Source of the DNA: Stieleria tagensis
GTDB lineage: Bacteria > Planctomycetota > Planctomycetia > Pirellulales > Pirellulaceae
Length of the DNA stretch: 40,455 nucleotides
Direction: 5' to 3'
Assembly: GCF_024129865.1 (NCBI RefSeq)
Contig: NZ_JAMYFE010000035.1
Location: forward strand, 276 to 40,730
The position numbers and the translations under genes are program-made. Shown here in pieces: positions 34,288 through 40,455 of this stretch (within the stretch, counting starts at the first letter, position 1; the number at the start of each line of letters is the position of its first letter). The notes under the pieces are model-generated. The model did no database searches and was not told where the DNA came from. It saw nothing but the letters and a program-made list of their open reading frames with translations.

Positions 34288-35922
34288 ATGAACTTGAAAC
34301 ACTTTTTGATTGCCGCTGTGGTTCCGCTTGTGGGCGCGTGCGGCAGGTACGCAGCAGAGACAGATGCCGCCGAAAAACCGAATGTGTTGTTCATCGCGAT
34401 CGACGACTTGCGTCCAGAGCTCGGCTGTTACGGTTCAAACCTGGCCATTTCTCCGAACCTGGACAAACTGGCAGGCGAAGGGTTGCTGTTTGAACGAGCC
34501 TACTGTCAACAAGCCATTTGCCGACCCTCGCGCGCCAGTCTGATGACAGGTGCTCGTCCTGACACGACTGGAATCACGCACAACTACATCGGGCTGCGGG
34601 ATCTGAAACCGAATATCGTCACGTTGCCGGAACATTTCATCAAACACGGGTACGAGACGGTTTACTGTGGCAAAGTCTTTCACCACGGCGATACCGATGA
34701 AGCCCATTCATGGAGCCGCAATCCGGTCAAGAAGTTGGACGGCATCAAGAAGCCAACGGGCGGCTATGCACTTGACGAAAACAATCGCATCAGGTCGCAG
34801 AACATGCGTGAGATGCTGGCCAAATATGGCGAAGCGGCTCGACGTGGCCTGGGCAACGGACCCGCCTACGAATCTGCGGACGTTGCCGACCATGCCTACA
34901 TCGATGGCTACAACACCCAGCTTGCGATCGCGACGTTAAACGAGATGGCAGAGTCCGGGGATAAGCCGTTTTTTTTGGCGTTGGGCTTTCAGAAACCGCA
35001 TCTGAATTGGAATTCACCGAAACGCTACTGGGACCTGTACGACCGAGGCAAAATTGAATTGGCGACGCAAACCGAAGCCCCGCGTCACGGCGCTGCGATC
35101 GGCCTGCACCCTTCGTTCGAGCTTCGTGTTCGCCAGGGAATCCCCAAATTGGGTCCGATCGATACCGAGCTGGCCATCACTCTAAAGCATGCTTATTTGG
35201 CATGCGTCAGTTACGTCGACGCGCAGATCGGTCAAATGATTGCCGCTGTTGAACAGGCCGGTTTGCGTGACAACACGATCATCATCGTGTGGAGCGACCA
35301 TGGCTGGCACCTGGGCGACATGGGGGTGTGGGGAAAAGCCACCAACTATGAAATCGCGACCCGGGTGCCACTGATTATCTGGACGCCCAAAATGAAGACG
35401 CACGGGCAAACCACCGATGCCTTGGTGGAATTGGTTGACATGTATCCGACGTTATGCGATTTGGCCGGTCTGCCGATCCCAGAACATGTCGAAGGCCACA
35501 GTTTTGCGGCCTTGCTCGATCACCCCAACCAGCCCTGGAAGTCAGCAGCGTTTAGTCAATTCCCCAGTCCCGCACTTCGTGAATGGGCAGCCAATCCATT
35601 GTCACAGGGAATGCGTGAGACATTCTTTGGTCCCCTGATCGAACAGGTCGAACAACGGATCATCGATCAGCAGGGCGACCGCTGGGACCGAGAATTGTTT
35701 GAACAACATTTGATGGGATATGCATTGCGCACCGATCGCTATCGATTGGTCGTGTGGCGCGACCAGCGAGATGCCCAATCCGATCCGCTATTCGTTGAAC
35801 TCTACGATCACCAGACCGATCCAAAAGAAACCAACAACATTGCCGAAAACCATCCCGACCTTGTGCGTTCACTGGTCGAACAGCTCGATGCCGGATGGCA
35901 GCAAGCACTTCCCAAATCCTGA
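34288..35922 (+). CDS. Sulfatase lipoprotein, iduronate-2-sulfatase-like
   Basis: This 544-aa type I sulfatase hydrolyses sulfate esters, probably on sugars. A lipoprotein signal (PLVGAC) places it outside the inner membrane. The Asp pair (IDDLRPELGCYG) and the formylglycine motif CRPSRASLMTG (Cys at residue 78) are present. NVLFIAIDDLRP, PDTTGITHNY, YETVYCGKVFH and WSDHGWHLGDMGVWGKATNY match the iduronate-2-sulfatase branch. The start is ATG 34288, with TTG 34285 one codon earlier. It needs a formylglycine-generating enzyme or an anaerobic maturase, which is not in this window. A run of eight T occurs at 34969-34976. It precedes the PSCyt/DUF1549 gene by 55 bases. Confidence 0.94.
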   Translation: MNLKHFLIAAVVPLVGACGRYAAETDAAEKPNVLFIAIDDLRPELGCYGSNLAISPNLDKLAGEGLLFERAYCQQAICRPSRASLMTGARPDTTGITHNYIGLRDLKPNIVTLPEHFIKHGYETVYCGKVFHHGDTDEAHSWSRNPVKKLDGIKKPTGGYALDENNRIRSQNMREMLAKYGEAARRGLGNGPAYESADVADHAYIDGYNTQLAIATLNEMAESGDKPFFLALGFQKPHLNWNSPKRYWDLYDRGKIELATQTEAPRHGAAIGLHPSFELRVRQGIPKLGPIDTELAITLKHAYLACVSYVDAQIGQMIAAVEQAGLRDNTIIIVWSDHGWHLGDMGVWGKATNYEIATRVPLIIWTPKMKTHGQTTDALVELVDMYPTLCDLAGLPIPEHVEGHSFAALLDHPNQPWKSAAFSQFPSPALREWAANPLSQGMRETFFGPLIEQVEQRIIDQQGDRWDRELFEQHLMGYALRTDRYRLVVWRDQRDAQSDPLFVELYDHQTDPKETNNIAENHPDLVRSLVEQLDAGWQQALPKS

Positions 35923-35977
35923 ACACAGCCCGCGATCCAATCGCCAGCGATCACTACACCTGAGGATGACATCTAGC

Positions 35978-38785
35978 ATGGTTCGTTTGCTTCTGCCGAA
36001 CGCCGCGACTGTCGCGGTGCTGTTGGCCATCACCACCGTTTCTGCTGCCGAGACGGTTGATTTTGAACGCGACATCGCACCGATTTTTGAAGAGCGCTGC
36101 TCGTATTGTCATGGGGAAGATGAACAGGAGTCGGGTCTACGTTTGGACCAACGGGCAAGCCTCTTGCGCGGTGGGGATTCCGGGTTTGCAGCGGTGGTGC
36201 CTGGCAAGCCGTCCAAGAGCTACCTGCTGGACTTGGTCAATCATGCCGAATCCGGGATGGAGATGCCGCCGGACGATGACAAGCTACCCGAATCAGAAAT
36301 CGAGTTGCTGACGCGATGGATCCAGCAGGGCGCGGTCTGGCCGGGACAGATGCAGGAGATTGCCAAAGTCACCTCCGATCATTGGTCGTTTCAAAGTGTT
36401 CAACGACCGTCGGTCCCGCAAGCCGGCGTGGATTTTCCGATCACCGATTCCTACGGCAACTCGCTGGCCGTGCCGCGAAATGAGATCGATGCGTTCCTGC
36501 TGCGGAAGCTTAACCAGAAACAGCTTTCTTTTTCTAAGCCTGCCGAGCCACGTGATTTGATCCGGCGCGTCTCGATCGTACTGACGGGACTCGCCCCGAC
36601 CCCGCAGCAGACGCAAACGTTCATCGACGCGTTTGCGCAGGCCCCCGACGAAACCTACCAGTCGCTTGTGGATCGGCTGTTGCAATCGCCTCACTTCGGC
36701 GAACGCTGGGCCCAACATTGGCTGGATGTGATTCGCTGGGCCGAAACGAACGGCTCCGAAGCCAACCTGTATCGCAAGAACGCCTGGATCTATCGCGACT
36801 ATGTGGTCCGTGCGTTCAACAATGACATGCCTTATGACCAGTTTGTTCGTGAACAAATCGCGGGTGATTCAATGGGGGCCGGCGAAGCAACCGGCTTCTT
36901 GGTCGCCGGTCCGCACGTTCCAGCGGCCACCGTCGGCCGCGAACCCACGGCCATTCGACAAGCCCGCGCCGACCGGCTAGACGAAATCATGCAAACGGTT
37001 GGCGCTTCGATGATGGGAATCACGGTCGGCTGTGCCCGATGTCACAATCACAAATTTGATCCGATCACGATCAAAGATTACTACTCGATGACGGCGGTAT
37101 TCGAAGACATCGAATTCGGCAGTCGATTTCCGGAATTTGGATCCGATCATCCGCGCCGCATACGCGGGGAGGCATTGCGGAAACAAATTGCCGAGCAACG
37201 CCAATTGCTGCGTGAAACCGGTGGCTGGGAAGAAGATTGGGGAGCGTTCCGGGAATTACACTTCCCGCCCGTGACCACGCGTTCGATTCGACTTCGATTC
37301 AAAATGACCAACGTCGGCTTGGACGAACTGCAAGTCTTTGGTCCCGACGAACGCAACGTCAACTTGGCGCATCAACAACAGGGCACTCTTGTCAGTGGAC
37401 AGCCCGAGAAAGGTCTTGATGGTCGTTTTCCGATTGAACGTTTGATCGATGGCGAATTTGGCACGATGACCTGGCGTGCACAGTCAGCGAAAGATTCCGA
37501 AGATCGTCCATGGGTGCGTTTAGATTTTGAACAACCCCGACAAATCGACCGGCTGCGGTTGAGCAGTAACCGCGAGTACTTTTACGACACCGATTATCTG
37601 ACCAAGAAACCTTACCTGCCACGTTACGAGTACGATGTCGATGTGCTTCAGAGCGACGGCAGTTGGCAACCGTGGGTCGGCACCTGGTCGGTCAATAAAG
37701 ATCTGAACCAAAAGCACCCCGAACGTCGTGCTGCTTTGGCGGAGATTCAGCAGTCGATCGAACTACTGGCCGAACAAGGACCACGCCCCAGTTTTGTTGG
37801 CCGTTTGATTCGACCGGCCGTCACCCATGTCCTCCTACGTGGCAGTCCTGAATCGCCGCGTGACGAAGTCATGCCCGCCGGTCCAGAGATCTTGGACGGG
37901 GACTTGGAACTGAGTTCTGAGACGCCCGGATCGCAGCGCCGGGCCGAATTTGCACAGTGGATTAGCAGTTCTGAAAACCCATTGACCGCTCGCGTGATGG
38001 TCAATCGAATTTGGCACCACATCTTTGGCAATGGGATCGTGACCACGACCAGTGATTTCGGGGCGGCCGGTTCGCCTCCGTCGCACCCTGAACTACTCGA
38101 TTGGATGGCCGCAGAATTTGCTCAGCCAGTCGGGGCTGATGCGAAACCGTGGTCGATCAAAGCGATGATCCGAAAGCTGGTCTTATCATCGGCGTTCCGG
38201 CAATCCAGCCATCCCAACCCCCACGGTTTGGCGACAGACGCCGGATCGACGCTGCTATGGCGTTTCCCACCACGGCGGATGGAAGCCGAAGTCATTCGTG
38301 ACAATATCTTGCAAGCTTCCCAGTCGCTCGACCAGTCACTGGGCGGACGCAGTTTTCGCATTCACAACGAGAAAAAGACGTACGCCCAATGGGAGGTCGT
38401 CAACAACCATGGACCGGATACTTGGAGACGCATGCTGTATCAAGAACGGATGCGACGCGTCGACGACGAACTGTTTACCGCATTCGATTTTCCCGATTGT
38501 GGCCAGGTCCGCGCGAAACGTCCCGTTTCAACCACGCCGCTGCAGGCATTGAATTTGATGAACAGCGACTTTGTCATCGAACAGTCCCAATTGATCGCGG
38601 ATCATGCCAGCCAAGCGACTGCGGGGGATTTGCCGAAGTCGATCCGCCGCTGTTTCGAACTGCTGCTGGACCGAGCCCCCGACCCGGATGAACTGGATGC
38701 CTGTCTGCAACTGGCCAATGAGAATGATTTGTCACTGGTTTGCCGTGCCCTGATTAACTCTAACGAATTTGCATTTCTACCATGA
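35978..38785 (+). CDS. PSCyt1 - DUF1549 - DUF1553 secreted protein with two haem-binding motifs
   Basis: This planctomycete-type protein of 935 aa has a signal peptide (MVRLLLPNAATVAVLLAITTVSAA). The N-terminal PSCyt1 cytochrome domain has CSYCH, followed by a DUF1549 region (about 180-390) that includes a second CxxCH (GCARCHNHKFDPI), a discoidin-like beta domain in the middle (about 420-590), and a DUF1553 region to the end (NRIWHHIFGNGIVTTTSDFG, STTPLQALNLMNSDFVIEQS). The start follows a GAGG. The last bases overlap the DUF1501 gene as ATGA. Its role is unknown, probably redox or surface polysaccharide related; genes of this pair often sit beside sulfatases. Confidence 0.92.
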   Translation: MVRLLLPNAATVAVLLAITTVSAAETVDFERDIAPIFEERCSYCHGEDEQESGLRLDQRASLLRGGDSGFAAVVPGKPSKSYLLDLVNHAESGMEMPPDDDKLPESEIELLTRWIQQGAVWPGQMQEIAKVTSDHWSFQSVQRPSVPQAGVDFPITDSYGNSLAVPRNEIDAFLLRKLNQKQLSFSKPAEPRDLIRRVSIVLTGLAPTPQQTQTFIDAFAQAPDETYQSLVDRLLQSPHFGERWAQHWLDVIRWAETNGSEANLYRKNAWIYRDYVVRAFNNDMPYDQFVREQIAGDSMGAGEATGFLVAGPHVPAATVGREPTAIRQARADRLDEIMQTVGASMMGITVGCARCHNHKFDPITIKDYYSMTAVFEDIEFGSRFPEFGSDHPRRIRGEALRKQIAEQRQLLRETGGWEEDWGAFRELHFPPVTTRSIRLRFKMTNVGLDELQVFGPDERNVNLAHQQQGTLVSGQPEKGLDGRFPIERLIDGEFGTMTWRAQSAKDSEDRPWVRLDFEQPRQIDRLRLSSNREYFYDTDYLTKKPYLPRYEYDVDVLQSDGSWQPWVGTWSVNKDLNQKHPERRAALAEIQQSIELLAEQGPRPSFVGRLIRPAVTHVLLRGSPESPRDEVMPAGPEILDGDLELSSETPGSQRRAEFAQWISSSENPLTARVMVNRIWHHIFGNGIVTTTSDFGAAGSPPSHPELLDWMAAEFAQPVGADAKPWSIKAMIRKLVLSSAFRQSSHPNPHGLATDAGSTLLWRFPPRRMEAEVIRDNILQASQSLDQSLGGRSFRIHNEKKTYAQWEVVNNHGPDTWRRMLYQERMRRVDDELFTAFDFPDCGQVRAKRPVSTTPLQALNLMNSDFVIEQSQLIADHASQATAGDLPKSIRRCFELLLDRAPDPDELDACLQLANENDLSLVCRALINSNEFAFLP

Positions 38786-40305
38786 ACGAAGCTGAACGCC
38801 TTTCTCCACAGGGCCGTCGCCTTCTGGATCGCCGCAACTTCCTGGGCACTGCCGGTCTGTCCACCGCCGGATTGGCGCTGACCAGCCTGCTGAGTGCCGA
38901 CGGATTGTTGGGTAATGAACCGGGGAATGCCTCGCCCGAGCACCTGACCGCGGGCGGGCAGGCACCGATTCGTCCAGACATCGACCCCGGCAACCCTTAT
39001 GCCGAGCGACCCTCGCACTTCGACATGCCGGCCAAACAGGTGCTGATGATTTATTTGCCGGGCGCGGTCAGTCACATCGATACGTTCGACTACAAACCCG
39101 AACTGACAAAGCTGCATGGCCAAAAACCACCGGGGATGCCAGAAGTCACTTTCGAAGGCCCCACCGGAAACATTGCCAAACCGTTTTGGGATTTCAAACC
39201 GCGCGGCCAGACCGGAAAAATGGTGTCCGACTTGTTGCCACATCTGGCCGAGCAGGTCGATGATTTCTGTTTCTTTCACTCGCTTTCAACCGACACCAGC
39301 GCGCACCCGCAGGGCGAAAACTTTATGAACACCGGGTTCACGATGGAAGGATTTCCATCGTTCGGATCCTGGGTGACCTACGCACTGGGGACAGAGAACC
39401 AAGAACTGCCAGCGTTCGTTGCGATCAATGATCCGCGCGGTCTGGCGCGCAGTGGCAAAAATAATTTTGGCAACGGGTTTTTGCCAGCGGCATTCCAAGG
39501 CACCGATTTCACCGCCAAAAATCCGCCCAATAATCTTTACCGTCCCGATCGTTTGACAGCGCAAGCAGACCGCGCCACCACGCATCTGCTAGAGAAATTG
39601 AACGCCAAGCACTTGGAACAATACCCCGGTGATGCCAACTTGGCCGGACGAATCGCAAGTTATGAATTGGCCGGACGGATGCAAACCTCCGTGCCGAACG
39701 TGATGGATCTGTCTGGTGAAACCGAGGCAACGTTGAAGTCCTACGGGGTCGAAGGTGGCAGCGAACTGCGCGGTCACTATGCCCGAAACTGTCTGCTGGC
39801 CCGACGGCTGTTGGAAAAAGGTGTGCGGGTCGTGCAACTGTTCAACGGTAGCGATCCGGCCGGCGGCAACGGAATCACCAACTGGGACTCACACGCCAAC
39901 ATCGCCGAGACCCACGCCATGCAAGCCGAGATCATGGATCAACCGACGGCGGCATTGATCGCCGATTTGAAACAGCGCGGCATGTTGGAGCACACGTTGG
40001 TGGTCTGGGCAACCGAATTTGGGCGGATGCCGTTCTTACAGGCCAATGGGACCGGCCGCGACCACAACCCCGATGCCTTCACCTGCTTCCTGGCCGGTGC
40101 CGGAGTCAAACCGGGGTTCAGCTACGGCGAAAGCGATGAGTTCGGATTCAAAGCGACGGTGAATAAAACCACCGTTTACGATTTCAACGCCACGCTGCTG
40201 CATTTGATGGGGCTGAACCACGAGCGGCTGACGTTCTATCACAACGGCCTGGAACGCCGCCTGACCAACGTTCACGGCCATGTTGTCAAAGACGTGCTGG
40301 CATAA
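38782..40305 (+). CDS. DUF1501 family protein with Tat signal
   Basis: This 507-aa protein partners the DUF1549/DUF1553 protein in planctomycetes. The N-terminus has a twin-arginine signal (DRRNFLGTAGLSTAGLAL), so it should be exported folded, which suits a metal cofactor. The body has alkaline-phosphatase/sulfatase-like features, with VLMIYLPGAVSHIDTFDYKP near the start and LVVWATEFGRMPF, GRDHNPDAFTCFLAG near the end, but lacks the sulfatase Cys/Ser motif. The reaction is unknown. The ATG overlaps the upstream TGA (ATGA). Confidence 0.93.
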   Translation: MNEAERLSPQGRRLLDRRNFLGTAGLSTAGLALTSLLSADGLLGNEPGNASPEHLTAGGQAPIRPDIDPGNPYAERPSHFDMPAKQVLMIYLPGAVSHIDTFDYKPELTKLHGQKPPGMPEVTFEGPTGNIAKPFWDFKPRGQTGKMVSDLLPHLAEQVDDFCFFHSLSTDTSAHPQGENFMNTGFTMEGFPSFGSWVTYALGTENQELPAFVAINDPRGLARSGKNNFGNGFLPAAFQGTDFTAKNPPNNLYRPDRLTAQADRATTHLLEKLNAKHLEQYPGDANLAGRIASYELAGRMQTSVPNVMDLSGETEATLKSYGVEGGSELRGHYARNCLLARRLLEKGVRVVQLFNGSDPAGGNGITNWDSHANIAETHAMQAEIMDQPTAALIADLKQRGMLEHTLVVWATEFGRMPFLQANGTGRDHNPDAFTCFLAGAGVKPGFSYGESDEFGFKATVNKTTVYDFNATLLHLMGLNHERLTFYHNGLERRLTNVHGHVVKDVLA

Positions 40306-40356
40306 CAGCAGCAGCGACGGATGGCAGTTGTTTTCTCGCCAGGCCTTGGTTTTTCC

Positions 40357-40436
40357 TAACCCGACGCGTCAGTTTTGAAGCCCGCGCTGTTGCGATTCAC
40401 TCGCCCGCTTGGAGGTCGTGCAGCTTCGCTCACGGA
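40357..40436 (-). repeat. Dispersed intergenic repeat, copy 5
   Basis: taacccgacgcgtcag begins the element, followed by ttttgaagcc and gcgattcactcgccc, then gtgcagcttcgctcacgg. As a reverse complement it matches 38-111 over most of its length, including the gagtgaatcgcaa segment that is absent from copies 2-4. Confidence 0.75.
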
Positions 40437-40455
40437 TTCAGGTTGCGGTCTCTTT

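Overview
The window reads as a marine planctomycete of the Pirellulaceae (Rhodopirellula-like). Three things point there: a PSCyt1-DUF1549-DUF1553 gene coupled to a DUF1501 gene, an ECF sigma factor of the Rhodopirellula/Verrucomicrobium type coupled to a FecR-LamG protein, and a lipoprotein iduronate-2-sulfatase-like enzyme. Dense ATGA/GTGA gene overlaps and dispersed palindromic intergenic repeats fit the same picture. No tRNA, rRNA, CRISPR array, transposase or phage gene was seen.

Layout. 389-2228 (+): ExbB-ExbD-ExbD proton channel operon. 2337-6826 (-): SulP-STAS-carbonic anhydrase fusion, a small secreted or membrane protein, an MsrA-MsrB lipoprotein and a small hypothetical protein. 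7169-13142 (+): secreted beta-helix protein with a lectin-like tail, a pyruvyl-transferase-family protein with an export-like N-terminus, a DUF3179-like membrane protein and a secreted lectin-fold protein. 13114-24109 (-): eleven closely packed genes. 24235-30696: a MarR regulator, then a TetR regulator divergent from a lipoprotein adaptor and an RND pump, with two candidate TetR operators between them. 30760-31491 (-): membrane protein of unknown function. 31707-40305 (+): ECF sigma, FecR-LamG, sulfatase, PSCyt/DUF1549/DUF1553 and DUF1501 proteins, likely for sensing and using sulfated polysaccharide.

The most interesting part is the eleven-gene minus-strand run. It begins with glycine/sarcosine and sarcosine/dimethylglycine N-methyltransferases (glycine betaine synthesis) and a BCCT betaine-type transporter, facing an EctR-like MarR regulator. 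It continues without a gap above 34 bases through a 79-aa protein, a membrane-anchored FnIII-like protein, an SSS-family symporter, an overlooked 41-aa membrane protein, an aspartate-carbamoyltransferase-like enzyme whose acceptor-binding loop is changed, a glutamine-dependent asparagine-synthetase-like amidotransferase, an M20 N-carbamoyl-amino-acid-hydrolase-type enzyme and an isochorismatase-fold amidohydrolase. I infer an osmolyte operon that makes or recycles betaine together with a carbamoylated or amidated amino acid. Nalpha-carbamoyl-glutamine amide, a known osmolyte of Ectothiorhodospira, is one candidate. This is a hypothesis from gene content and by-eye motif reading.

A family of palindromic intergenic repeats occurs at least five times (near 38, 9756, 11271, 34020 and 40357). 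The copies at the two ends of the window share an extra segment and lie in opposite orientation.
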